This document shows positions 16,112 through 24,130 of a DNA stretch of 64,000 nt, in pieces. Below the pieces are notes generated by a model that worked only from the letters and a program-made list of their open reading frames with translations, searched no databases and had not been told where the DNA came from. The first letter of the stretch is position 1; the number at the start of each line of letters is the position of its first letter. Origin of the DNA: Azophilus sp965220835. Lineage in GTDB: Bacteria; Pseudomonadota; Gammaproteobacteria; Pseudomonadales; Azotimanducaceae. A program made the translations under genes and the position numbers. The DNA is taken from positions 2,232,001 to 2,296,000 of the forward strand of contig OZ244842.1 in NCBI GenBank assembly GCA_965220835.1, written 5' to 3'.

Positions 16112-17836
16112 CAGGCCGTGTTGCCTCATTTGAAGATGCTCCCGAGCTGCTGACCTGTTGCCTCACCCAATTGTTCCTTTCTGGGCCATTGATTCCGAGA
16201 ATCGGCGAGGCCGGCGGTCATTAATGACCGCCGGCCTCGCCGACGAGCGACTCCTCCTCTGGCAGGTCGCCGAACACCATGGACAACGCCTTCTCCTTTC
16301 GCCAGACCTTCACCCGCCGCTGCACCGTGCGCAACAGGTTGTCAGGGCACTCCCCCGGATGCGCAGCCTGCAGTTTTTCGAGCAGTTCACGGCTGCTGCG
16401 CCACGGCTCAGACTCAAACCAGGCGTGCAGTTGCTCGGTGACCTTTGCCAGCGGGTCCGGCCGACGCCGACCTCGTTTCGGTTTTTCAGCTGACTTGGCC
16501 GTCGGCCGAGCTTCGCCCTCCGACCATGCCGTCCGCAACCCCGCAAGAAACTGCTCCAGCGGAGGCACGCTTGCCTCGCCGGGTTCCACAACAGGCTCGT
16601 CTGCGACATCGACGATGCGCTGCTGCTGAGTTCGCATCTGTCTCAACAGCCGGATTGGGTCAAGCGTTGCCGACAGGTCAGCAGCCTTGTTCCGCACCGC
16701 CTGCGGCGTTCTGGGGTCCGCGAGCAGCCTTTGGCATGGCGTGGCTGGGGGATGGTAGCGCTTGCTCACGCGCGCGCCGTCCCGCCGCTTCTCGGCCAGC
16801 TTGAACGAAGGCTGAAAGAAGTTCACGAACAATCGCGCGCTCACGTACAAGCGGGACAGCGCCGCCGCGGCCGCCAGCCCCTCAAGGCGGCGGTAGCCAA
16901 CCAGACGCCGCACGACCGCGCCGTTTTTCTGCTCAACGAATGCCTGATCGTTCTTGCGGTACGGCCGGCAGCGGGTGAAGAGAATTCCCGCGTCCCTGCA
17001 GTAGTCGCGCACCGTTTCGTTCACGAAAACGCTGTCGTTGTCCGTGTCGAAGCCACGCAAATCGAACGGCAGAAGCTTGCGGATCTCGCCAAGGACCTCC
17101 CGCAGCAGGGTCTGCTCCCGATACAACAGCGGCGCGCATTCCGTCCAACCCGTTGCGATGTCAGTGACCACCAGCGTCTGAATGAAACTGCCCCTCGCCA
17201 CCGGGCCGCTGTGCGCGACGAGGTCGGCTTCCACGAAGCCGGGCGGCGGGTCGTTCCAGTCCGAGAAGGTCCGAACCGGTATGCTGCGCCGAACCGATGA
17301 AGGCGCAGCCGCCCCACGCCGCTTTCGGCCACCCGCCTGCTCCCGGACGGTGCGAAGCGACCGATCGATGGTCGCAGCGCTCATGGCAACCAATCCGGCG
17401 CGGACGTCCGCTCCGAGCTGCAAGTGACCGTGCCGCTCCATTGCCTCAATCAGGGTCGGAATCAACGCCTTAAGCCGTTTGCCGCAAATTCGATCCGAGG
17501 CCTCCCAAAGCACCACCAATGCCTCGCGGACCGCATCACTGTAAATCCGTCGGGAGTGCCTGGGCGCCGAATCCCGAACCGACGGGCCAGACCTCAACAA
17601 GCGCATCGCATGCTTTCGATGAAAGCCCGTGATGGCCACAAATTCGTCGAGAACACGGGTCTTCTCCTGGCGGCTTCCGATTGCGTATCTTCGTGCCAAG
17701 GCGTTAACGAGTTCGTCCCGTGCCGTCATGCTCACCTTCCTCATTGAAACAGTCTCCTGCTGATATTCCAGGGGAACATTTCAAATGAGGCAACACCCCA
17801 AGCCAAGGGAGCGTTTCAGGTGAGGCAATGCGTCTT
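16112..17836. mobile_element. Insertion sequence encoding a DDE integrase-type transposase
   Basis: A 17-base inverted repeat (GTGTTGCCTCATTTGAA) lies at 16118-16134 and, reversed, at 17780-17796. A second, related motif (TTGCCTCAC) occurs about 35-37 bases away on each side: inside on the left at 16158-16166, outside on the right near 17820-17829. Repeated transposase-binding motifs at both ends are seen in several IS groups. The exact outer ends are therefore approximate. One transposase gene fills the element. It has landed in the IS1380-type transposase gene. I see no clear target-site duplication. Confidence 0.75.
16221..17744 (-). CDS. DDE integrase-core transposase
   Basis: 507 residues, apparently intact. 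The N-terminal part (RVLDEFVAITGFHRKHAMRL) resembles an HTH domain of integrase-type transposases. The rve-type catalytic core shows the triad region by region: VEADLVAH (first Asp), FDTDNDSVFVNE (second Asp) and QAFVEQKNGAVVRRLVGYRR (Glu). The tail is basic and Lys/Arg-rich (KRGRRRPDPLAKV). This architecture is seen in unclassified (ISNCY-like) elements; I cannot name the group. The gene lies within the inverted repeats and is the only intact-looking transposase of the island besides the IS66 protein. Confidence 0.85.
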   Translation of the reverse strand: MRKVSMTARDELVNALARRYAIGSRQEKTRVLDEFVAITGFHRKHAMRLLRSGPSVRDSAPRHSRRIYSDAVREALVVLWEASDRICGKRLKALIPTLIEAMERHGHLQLGADVRAGLVAMSAATIDRSLRTVREQAGGRKRRGAAAPSSVRRSIPVRTFSDWNDPPPGFVEADLVAHSGPVARGSFIQTLVVTDIATGWTECAPLLYREQTLLREVLGEIRKLLPFDLRGFDTDNDSVFVNETVRDYCRDAGILFTRCRPYRKNDQAFVEQKNGAVVRRLVGYRRLEGLAAAAALSRLYVSARLFVNFFQPSFKLAEKRRDGARVSKRYHPPATPCQRLLADPRTPQAVRNKAADLSATLDPIRLLRQMRTQQQRIVDVADEPVVEPGEASVPPLEQFLAGLRTAWSEGEARPTAKSAEKPKRGRRRPDPLAKVTEQLHAWFESEPWRSSRELLEKLQAAHPGECPDNLLRTVQRRVKVWRKEKALSMVFGDLPEEESLVGEAGGH

Positions 17837-17917
17837 CTCATAATGATTGACGCGCTACAGGCGCTGGCGTCAACCCGAAGTGGGGACTTTTACTTTGGCA
17901 CTTTTGGGGAGTATTGA

Positions 17918-19060
17918 TCCGGTATTGACACCCCGCACGGCCACGAGCGGCGGGTGCTGGTGGACATCGTCTTCGAGACCCGCGAGACCACCGTCGAGGC
18001 CGAGGTCAAGACCTGCCCGCGCTGCCGGGCCGAGACCCGCGGCGCCTTCCCCGACGACATGCCGGGGCCGCTGCAGTACGGCCACGGCGTCGTGGCCTTC
18101 GCCGTCCACCTGATGGCCGCCCAGATGGTGCCGCTCAAGCGCGCCGCGCAGACCCTCAAGGCCATGACCGGGCGCGCCGTCGCCGAGGCCACCCTGCTGG
18201 CCTGGACCCTGCGCCTGCACGAGGCCCTGGCCGGCTGGGAGGCCAGGGCCATTGAGCGGCTGCTGGCCATGCCCGCCCTGCACGCCGACGAGACCGGCAT
18301 GCGCATCGACCGGAAAAACCACTGGCTGCACGCCGTCGGCGCCGGCGGCCTCACCGTCAAGTCCGTGCGCCGCGGGCGCGGCTGCGAGGCGATCGACGAC
18401 ATCGGCATCATCCCCCACTACGGCGGCGTCCTCGTCCACGACCGGTGGGCCAGCCACTTCGCCTACGAAGGCTGCCGCCACGCGCTTTGCGGCGCCCATC
18501 TGCTGCGCGACCTCAAGTTCGTCGAGGACGCCCACGGCCACGCCTGGGCCAGGCGCATGGCGAGGCTTCTGAGCGAAACCTGCCGAAAGGTCAGCGAACT
18601 CGACGCCAAGGCCCTCGACGAAAAGGACTTCAAGGCCGCCCGCAGGCGCTACCGCACCATCCTCACCCAAGCCAAAAGGGAACTCCCCCCGACGCCCGCC
18701 CGCGTCGACGGAAAGCGCGGGCGCGTCGCCAAGTCCGACGCCCAGAACCTGCACGAGGCCCTAACCAAGCACGAGGACGAGGCCCTCCGCTTCGCCAGGG
18801 ACCCCGACGTCCCCTTCACCAACAACCGCGCCGAGCGCGACATCCGAATGGCCAAGGTCAGGCAGAAGGTCTCCGGCTGCTTCCGAACCCTCCGGCACGC
18901 ACAGGCGCACTGCAGAATCTCCTCCTACCTCCAGTCCATGGCCCAACAAGGCTACAACCCCCTCGCCGCAATCCAGATCGCCCTCAACGGCAACGCCGCC
19001 AGCATGATAGAGTCTCCGCCAACCGAAACCCCGTCCAATCAGGGGCAGGGGGGCGAGTAG
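17918..19060 (+). CDS. IS66-family transposase (TnpC), N-terminally truncated
   Basis: The open frame starts after a TGA at 17915-17917, without a good start codon before GTG 17954. It retains the Cys-rich zinc finger (KTCPRC), the IS66 core with ALHADETGMRIDRKNHWLHA (first catalytic Asp region), GVLVHDRWASHF (second Asp) and FTNNRAERDIRMAKVRQKVS (Glu region), and ends YNPLAAIQIALNG plus a short tail. Full-length TnpC proteins are roughly 100 residues longer at the N-terminus, so this copy lacks the leader region and the tnpA/tnpB genes. It abuts an HNH toxin tip, whose Rhs gene it presumably cut. Confidence 0.8.
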   Translation, partial: SGIDTPHGHERRVLVDIVFETRETTVEAEVKTCPRCRAETRGAFPDDMPGPLQYGHGVVAFAVHLMAAQMVPLKRAAQTLKAMTGRAVAEATLLAWTLRLHEALAGWEARAIERLLAMPALHADETGMRIDRKNHWLHAVGAGGLTVKSVRRGRGCEAIDDIGIIPHYGGVLVHDRWASHFAYEGCRHALCGAHLLRDLKFVEDAHGHAWARRMARLLSETCRKVSELDAKALDEKDFKAARRRYRTILTQAKRELPPTPARVDGKRGRVAKSDAQNLHEALTKHEDEALRFARDPDVPFTNNRAERDIRMAKVRQKVSGCFRTLRHAQAHCRISSYLQSMAQQGYNPLAAIQIALNGNAASMIESPPTETPSNQGQGGE

Positions 19061-19062
19061 TT

Positions 19063-19281
19063 ACTCCAAAGCTAAGAAAAGACTGGGAAAGTCAAACCGG
19101 ACAGTCCTGGCCAAAGGACTCAAAAACAGGGCGTAATCAGGACGTTTCTCATGAAATTCCGCTTGCTGATGGTGGTCCAGATCATGTTTCTAATGTTAAA
19201 CCCCGTCCGCATGCTGAACATATGCAGCGTCATCGGGATGCCGGGGACTTTTCTCGGGGGGCTAAGAGGCGAAAAAGATAA
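19063..19281 (+). pseudogene. HNH nuclease toxin tip, detached
   Basis: Beginning right after the IS66 stop and in another frame, the sequence reads LRKDWESQTGQSWPKDSKTG, then RNQDVSHEIPLADGGPDHVS and PHAEHMQRHRDAGDFSRGAK, followed by a stop. The SHEIPLADGG...N...H...H layout is that of an HNH/His-Me finger nuclease found at the C-terminus of Rhs and other polymorphic toxins. The tip is complete at its 3' end but has no start or upstream Rhs sequence, so it is silent unless recombined. Its immunity gene begins two bases downstream. Confidence 0.75.
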
Positions 19282-19283
19282 CG

Positions 19284-19769
19284 ATGAGTGTTTTGCCTGA
19301 TATTTCCAAAGTCGTGCAATGGTCTAAGCATTTAGCAGCCCAAAAAGAGGACGTTGCCGAAATGAACTCCATGCATCAAGAAGCAAAGGAGTTCCTGGAA
19401 TTTTATGACTGGTGCTCAAGGATTGAGGAGTCGTACATCGGCATGCTTTACCCAGGGATTGTGGCGGTCTTTCTGTTTAGAATTGCTCCATCCAGACAGG
19501 ATGTAGATGAGTGGATATGGGTGGTTGTTGGCGATCTTCCACCGACATACCTGACCACTGATGAGTGTCCTAATCCTGCCAGTGCGCTTGATGGCTACAT
19601 TGGTGCGATGCTGGAGTGGGTTGATGCTGCGCAAAAAGGCGAGTCAGTTGCTGATCTCATACCTGTCAATGTGCCGGCGACAAAAGAAAATGCAAAAATG
19701 CTCAAGACGCGATTGGATTTCTTAGACGAAAAGATATTTCCTGAGTATCAAGATGATTTGACAGCCTAA
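19284..19769 (+). CDS. Immunity protein for the HNH nuclease tip
   Basis: 161-residue acidic, soluble protein encoded in AT-rich DNA two bases after the nuclease tip. It includes FYDWCSRIEESYIGMLYPGI, DEWIWVVVGDLPPTYLTTDE and LIPVNVPATKENAKMLKTRL, a pattern I associate with small uncharacterised proteins that follow HNH toxin tips. No membrane segment or signal is present, so action in the cytoplasm by binding the nuclease is expected. Retention of an intact immunity gene after loss of the toxin's body is common, because it protects against kin that still carry the toxin. Confidence 0.65.
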   Translation: MSVLPDISKVVQWSKHLAAQKEDVAEMNSMHQEAKEFLEFYDWCSRIEESYIGMLYPGIVAVFLFRIAPSRQDVDEWIWVVVGDLPPTYLTTDECPNPASALDGYIGAMLEWVDAAQKGESVADLIPVNVPATKENAKMLKTRLDFLDEKIFPEYQDDLTA

Positions 19770-19770
19770 C

Positions 19771-19796
19771 GAAAGCCCGGCATTCGCCGGGCTTTC
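19771..19796. terminator. Bidirectional rho-independent terminator
   Basis: GAAAGCCCGGC-ATTC-GCCGGGCTTTC is a perfect 11-pair stem with a four-base loop. It has A/T-rich flanks in both directions and sits between the convergent immunity gene and brnA-like gene, whose stop codon it touches. Confidence 0.88.
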
Positions 19797-19996
19797 TACT
19801 TCACCGCCTCAATCAACTTGATATCCTGCCTGAGCATCTCATTGACGAGTTGGGCGACTTCCACGCCCTTTGATCTGGCCCGTTCCTGAAGGTAGCTCTG
19901 TATCTCATCATCTAGATAAACCGGCAGGTTCAGCTTGGCGTTCTCATGGAAGAACTTCCCGCGTTCGCCTTTTGAAAAGTCATATTCCTCTTTCAT
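19796..19996 (-). CDS. BrnA/CopG-type antitoxin
   Basis: 66 residues. The N-terminus MKEEYDFSKGERGKFF is characteristic of antitoxins that pair with BrnT toxins. The remainder (LNLPVYLDDEIQSYLQERAR) forms a ribbon-helix-helix-like DNA-binding domain. The ATG overlaps the toxin stop by four bases (ATGA), giving the usual brnT-brnA order on the minus strand. Such antitoxins bind the toxin and repress their own operon. The gene looks intact, but the operon promoter upstream of brnT may be missing (see the toxin entry). Confidence 0.78.
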   Translation of the reverse strand: MKEEYDFSKGERGKFFHENAKLNLPVYLDDEIQSYLQERARSKGVEVAQLVNEMLRQDIKLIEAVK

Positions 19997-20283
19997 AACT
20001 CTGCCTCATATTGGCGCTGTTCATGTTTGGTGGCGGGTCGTGCGGAGATGATCCGCACATTGGCCGCGTTGGTGCTGATCTCCAGGTAAGTATGCACGAC
20101 CAGCAATAGCTTGCTGTTCTCCGCCTGGCCCAGGGTGATCCAGCGTTCTTCTGTCTCGCTGTGTTCCTCATCCGAGATCGAGATCATCAAGGGATCACGG
20201 AATACCGCGGCCGCCAGATCAAAACTGACACCGTGCTTGCGCCGGTTACCGGCGGCCTTGGCGGCATCCCATTCAAAGGCATC
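19993..20283 (-). pseudogene. BrnT-family RNase toxin, start lost at a junction
   Basis: The BrnT fold is complete from FEWDAAKAAGNRRKHGVSFD through FRDPLMISISDEEH, RWITLGQA and RIISARPATKHEQRQYEAEL. In relatives the protein starts one to three residues before FEWD. Here no in-frame start lies at that point; an ATG at 20282-20280 is one base out of frame, so a single base loss would explain it. Further upstream the strand is antisense to an RNase toxin tip. The operon therefore lost its 5' edge when the RNase module was joined on. Expression from a distant in-frame codon is possible but would add an unrelated leader. Confidence 0.65.
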
Positions 20284-20289
20284 GGACGA

Positions 20290-20619
20290 GCCGCAAGGCA
20301 ATCGAGCTGGCCGGCTGTGGGCGCCCGCCGGCCTGGGATTGCTCCTCGTGATCCAGTGTCTGCCAACATTGGTGATGCGCTTCGCAGGGTCGAGGCTAGA
20401 ATCAAGCATCCACACCGTCATGATGGGTCAGTGTTCAGAAACGAAGCAGGCGACTTGCCCGCACGGCCACGGGGCTACTACCGAGAGTACGTGCACCCCA
20501 CCCCCGGATTGAACCATGCGGGAATGCAGCGCATCGTCACAGGAAGAGGCGGAGAGGTGTACTATACTCCGGATCACTATGACACCTTTTGCCGCATCCC
20601 CCAGTCGCGCCTGCCGTGA
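20290..20619 (+). pseudogene. Guanyl-type ribonuclease toxin tip, detached
   Basis: The C-terminal about 70 codons carry a barnase/RNase Sa-type domain: DGSVFRNEAGDLPARPRGYY, then REYVHPTPGLNHAGMQRIVT and GEVYYTPDHYDTF. The Glu in YYREY, the Arg in QRIVTG and the His in DHY correspond to the catalytic residues of this family. It is found as a secreted RNase or as the tip of polymorphic toxins. There is no start, signal or body; the frame runs back into antisense brnT. The stop overlaps the barstar start by GTGA, the expected toxin-immunity coupling. Confidence 0.75.
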
Positions 20620-21044
20620 GTTCAGCCACTGATCACGTACCTTCAGGCGTATTCGACCATGGCGCCTTTTTGTTTGTCGATGACTTGAGTGTTTTCAATG
20701 ACAAGGACACGATCTTATGTCGAGTGCCTAGTCACCTCCCGAGCAAATCTGAGCTAATGCGGTGGTTTCACGAGTCTCTGAGTTTTCCAGATGGATTTGG
20801 ACGCAATTGGGATGCCTTGAACGACAGCCTTGGATGTTTGTATGGCGTTAACAGCCGCAAGGTAGTTTTGTTTCACGAAGATGTGCCTCTACTAGAAAAC
20901 ACGAATGACTGTAGAGTTTATCTCGGCGTAATCTACAGAACGGCGATAGAGTGGAAAAGTCGGCCGGAACATGAATTCGTCGTCGCGTTCAGCCTTAGTT
21001 GTCGGCAAACAATTGTTGAGTTGCAACGTTCAATTGGAACTTGA
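20616..21044 (+). CDS. Barstar-family ribonuclease inhibitor
   Basis: 142 residues from GTG 20616, which overlaps the RNase stop. The barstar signature is clear: LPSKSELMRWFHESLSFPDG, FGRNWDALNDSLGCLYG, then a hydrophobic strand KVVLFHEDVPLL. Barstar binds and blocks guanyl-type RNases in the cytoplasm, which matches the RNase tip directly upstream. The gene is more AT-rich than the surrounding chromosome, like the other immunity genes here. An in-frame ATG at 20589 lies inside the RNase frame and is less likely. Confidence 0.82.
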   Translation: MSSATDHVPSGVFDHGAFLFVDDLSVFNDKDTILCRVPSHLPSKSELMRWFHESLSFPDGFGRNWDALNDSLGCLYGVNSRKVVLFHEDVPLLENTNDCRVYLGVIYRTAIEWKSRPEHEFVVAFSLSCRQTIVELQRSIGT

Positions 21045-21183
21045 GGCTCAGAGAGGTTGTCATCCCACCTTCTCGCAAGGCACTCTTGCTGAACGAAAGC
21101 ACCGCGACTTCTTCTTTCGTGGGGCTTGTGTTCAAGGCAGCCCCTTTGGCCACGCAAATCGACCATACCGTCTAAGACCGCGT

Positions 21184-21861
21184 CTACCTTGCGTGTGCCG
21201 AAGAGCAGGACGCCCCTCTGACAGGCTCAAACCGGTAACTGAAGCGGCTCAAGTCCTCCTCATAAAGCGTCCCCACCATTTCCTTGAGTTCTTCGTCGTA
21301 GTAGTGCGAGTAGTGCTTGTGCTCAGTGGCGTTGCGCACGGGCAAGCGCGTCGCGGGCAATCCCAAGCGCTGCGCAATCTCATCGAAGTCGGCTTGCAGG
21401 CGTTCGTGTCGGCCTAGGTGGTCGAGGGGCACGCGGCCGTCGGCGTCGGTGAGCAGTTCGATTTGGGGGACGATGAGCACGCGACGACGGAACTTCGGGT
21501 GGTTCAGGGCGGCTTTCATGCCCTCGGTGATGTGTTTGGGTTCGCGCGCCTGCGCTGCCGGTGCGTTGCGGAACAGGAACAGGTAGGCGGAGACGAAGCG
21601 CTCGAAGGGGTTGCGCACAAAGCCGAACTTGAAGTAGCTGTCCCAAGTGTCCCGATCCAATCGGGGGGCGACTTCCCGCACCGATAGATGGCCGTGCCCC
21701 TTGGCCGCCAAGGCCGGAATGGGCAAACGGGCTTGGCCGTAGAGCGCGTGCTGCTGCCAATCGCCGGGTTCGAGGTGTGCGGACAGGGCTTGGCGCACGG
21801 CTTGGGTGCCCGTCTTCGGCACGGCGAAGAAGATGAAGCGGTGGGCGTGGGAGACGATCAC
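21184..21861 (-). CDS. Sulfotransferase family 2 domain protein
   Basis: About 225 residues from GTG 21861. The N-terminal block SHAHRFIFFAVPKTGTQAVR includes the 5'-phosphosulfate (PAPS) binding loop PKTGTQ. YFKFGFVRNPFERFVSAYLF contains the 3'-phosphate-binding Arg/Ser of this family. Such enzymes transfer sulfate from PAPS to hydroxyl groups of glycans, lipids or small molecules. It lies directly behind a TPR-sulfotransferase in the same direction. A longer version beginning at ATG 21912 would overlap that gene by 38 bases; the GTG start places the first beta strand where relatives begin. Acceptor substrate unknown. Confidence 0.8.
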   Translation of the reverse strand: MIVSHAHRFIFFAVPKTGTQAVRQALSAHLEPGDWQQHALYGQARLPIPALAAKGHGHLSVREVAPRLDRDTWDSYFKFGFVRNPFERFVSAYLFLFRNAPAAQAREPKHITEGMKAALNHPKFRRRVLIVPQIELLTDADGRVPLDHLGRHERLQADFDEIAQRLGLPATRLPVRNATEHKHYSHYYDEELKEMVGTLYEEDLSRFSYRFEPVRGASCSSAHAR

Positions 21862-21874
21862 GGCGTTCGGGCCA

Positions 21875-23887
21875 TCAGGCAATGCCGTATCGGTGGCGCA
21901 CCTCGGGGCCAAGGGCTTCCTTCAAGGGGTTCAGCCAAGGCTCGAAGTGCCGCCACTGCTCCAAGCCGGAAGTGTAGATGGGCTGCCGCACCTGTGCCGA
22001 TGAAGGGGTGCGCACACTGCGCTCCGTGCGATGGAACTCAAGGCAGGCAGGCTCGAAAGGCAGGTTGCAGAAGTCAAGCAGGCGACGCACCTGGCCTTCG
22101 AGGTCGGCCACCACGTCCTCATGGTCCACGCGCAGCACAAAGCCGGGCAGCACGGCGTCCCAGTGGTCCATCAGACGAACGTACTCACGGTAGTAGTGGC
22201 CGATGTCGGCAAGGCCATAGGAGAAGTCCTGGCCCTCGCCGAAGAGCTGCTTGAAGCCGCTGAAGCAGCAGGCCATGGGGTGGCGGCGCGCATCGATGAC
22301 CTTGGCATTGGGCAGGACCAACTTGATGAGGCCGACGTGAAAGAAGTTGTTGGGCATCTTGTCGATGAAAAAGGGCGCATCCCCCCGGTAGGGGCGAGTG
22401 TCGTCGATGAACTGCTGCCCAAAACGGCGGAAGTAGTCATCCTCCAGCTCGCGCAGGATTCTCGGATAGCGCGGCGGGCCCGGGGACTCGTCTCGGCCTC
22501 GCAGGCGCTTGGCGAGATTGAGAATGTTGTGCAGCTCCATGGTGCCGTCCACCTGGGAATGGGACGACAGTATCTGTTCCAGCAGAGTGGAGCCGGCTCG
22601 TGGCAAACCGACGATGAAAACAGGGTCCGGCGCCGGCAGGCCGAGCCCATCCCGGCGGGCGAAGAACTCCGCCGTGCAGACATCGATCTGGCCTTGCACG
22701 CGCGCCTCTAGGTGGACCGGGCTGTAGTGGGTGCTCGCCCGCTTGAGGGCATTGCCGCGCTCATACCAGTGAAAGGCGCTTTCATAGGCCTGCCGCTGCT
22801 CGTGGCCGCTGCCCAGCGCGAAGCACAATTGCGCACGGTCCAAGTCCCCTGTGCCCTCCGCGTTTTCCTGGGCTTCCATTTCAGCGAGTTCCGCTGTTGT
22901 GAATTCGTAGGACTTGGTGTTGGCCAGGCTCCACCAAGCGTCGCCGTGATTCGGTCTCAGCGCACAAGCCTGATGATAGAGCGCCACCGCCTGATCCAGT
23001 TCGCCATCGGTCTTCAGAACGTGGCCCAGCCCCACCGGATGCCGGGGCTCTTTGGGCTGCTCCCGCATCAATGCCCGATAGCTGGCGCGCGCCGCCTGGT
23101 TGTGGCCGGCACCGCTGCTGGCTTGTGCATGCAGCAGTCGAATGGCGGTGATTGGATTCTCGGTCTTCGCCAGGAGGGCGTCGGCCACCTTGGCGGCCTG
23201 GCTGAACTTCTGCATCTTGACCAGCAGATTGCCGTACTGCACACGGGCAGCCTGGTGGTCGGGCTCAAGTTCCAAGCAGGTCTCCAGCAGGAATTCAGCG
23301 TCCTCGTAGACCTTGGCGCGGGTGGCGATCTCCGCCAGCAAGCGCATGCCTTCCACATGGGTTTTGTGGTGGCGGAGAAAGCTCTTGCACTGCGCCTCCG
23401 CCTCCGCCAGACGCCCTTCAGACAAGTAACTGACCACCGCAATCAACTCGGGCGGCAGGGCCTCAAGAAAAGTGATCTGCTCCTGCACGGAGCGCAGGCG
23501 ATCGGTCTCGCCCCGCTCCTCATACAACCGCTTCAGGCTCTTCCAACTGTTGATCAGGCCTGGGTCGAAGGCGGTGGCCTGCTCGAAGGCGACTTGGGCT
23601 TGCTCGAAGTCGCGCAACGCCGCATGGTTGTAACCAGCCTCTTGGTAGGCCCGGCCGAAGCCCGGCTTATCCGCAGCGAGGGCACCTAGCGTCTTGAGTG
23701 CAACTACCCACTGACGCTGTTGCCTTTGGGCGACCGCCAAGGCGTAGCGCGCTTCAACGTCGTCCGGCGCTTCCTGCAACCGGCCTCGAAGGACCCGTTC
23801 CGCTGACTCGGGCAAGCCTTCCCGAAGCAGCCGCTGCGCCTCGAGCACTTCCGGGGTCAGCAAATGGGGCAACTGGCTATCGGCCAC
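21875..23887 (-). CDS. TPR-repeat sulfotransferase
   Basis: 670 residues with two halves. Residues 1 to about 390 form a run of tetratricopeptide repeats (for example QAARVQYGNLLVKMQKFSQA and ELDQAVALYHQACALRPNHG). The second half is a sulfotransferase domain beginning VFIVGLPRAGSTLLEQILSS, the PAPS-binding loop. It continues with PFFIDKMPNNFFHVGLIKLV and KVIDARRHPMACCFSGFKQL, typical of the TPR-sulfotransferase type found in many marine proteobacteria. The TPR part probably binds a protein or peptide partner. No signal peptide is seen, so it should be cytoplasmic. It forms a short same-strand run with the downstream sulfotransferase and the upstream receptor. Confidence 0.87.
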   Translation of the reverse strand: MADSQLPHLLTPEVLEAQRLLREGLPESAERVLRGRLQEAPDDVEARYALAVAQRQQRQWVVALKTLGALAADKPGFGRAYQEAGYNHAALRDFEQAQVAFEQATAFDPGLINSWKSLKRLYEERGETDRLRSVQEQITFLEALPPELIAVVSYLSEGRLAEAEAQCKSFLRHHKTHVEGMRLLAEIATRAKVYEDAEFLLETCLELEPDHQAARVQYGNLLVKMQKFSQAAKVADALLAKTENPITAIRLLHAQASSGAGHNQAARASYRALMREQPKEPRHPVGLGHVLKTDGELDQAVALYHQACALRPNHGDAWWSLANTKSYEFTTAELAEMEAQENAEGTGDLDRAQLCFALGSGHEQRQAYESAFHWYERGNALKRASTHYSPVHLEARVQGQIDVCTAEFFARRDGLGLPAPDPVFIVGLPRAGSTLLEQILSSHSQVDGTMELHNILNLAKRLRGRDESPGPPRYPRILRELEDDYFRRFGQQFIDDTRPYRGDAPFFIDKMPNNFFHVGLIKLVLPNAKVIDARRHPMACCFSGFKQLFGEGQDFSYGLADIGHYYREYVRLMDHWDAVLPGFVLRVDHEDVVADLEGQVRRLLDFCNLPFEPACLEFHRTERSVRTPSSAQVRQPIYTSGLEQWRHFEPWLNPLKEALGPEVRHRYGIA

Positions 23888-24130
23888 ACTCCACCAGCCG
23901 GGATATCAGCATTTGTCAGGAGGTCGGTTGGCGTATTGCGGAATCTTCCAATGTCCGATCTGGCTTCAATGGCCTAGCCTGCCTCCGACGGCGGCAAAGC
24001 GCTCGCACGATCAACCCAGACGCCCTGAAACATCATGTAACGCCTCCGGCTATTGCGGATCGCTTCCACGGGCTCCGACACGCAGACCAACCGGCCTTCC
24101 ATCCACGAACCCATCCACCAACGCGGATGC

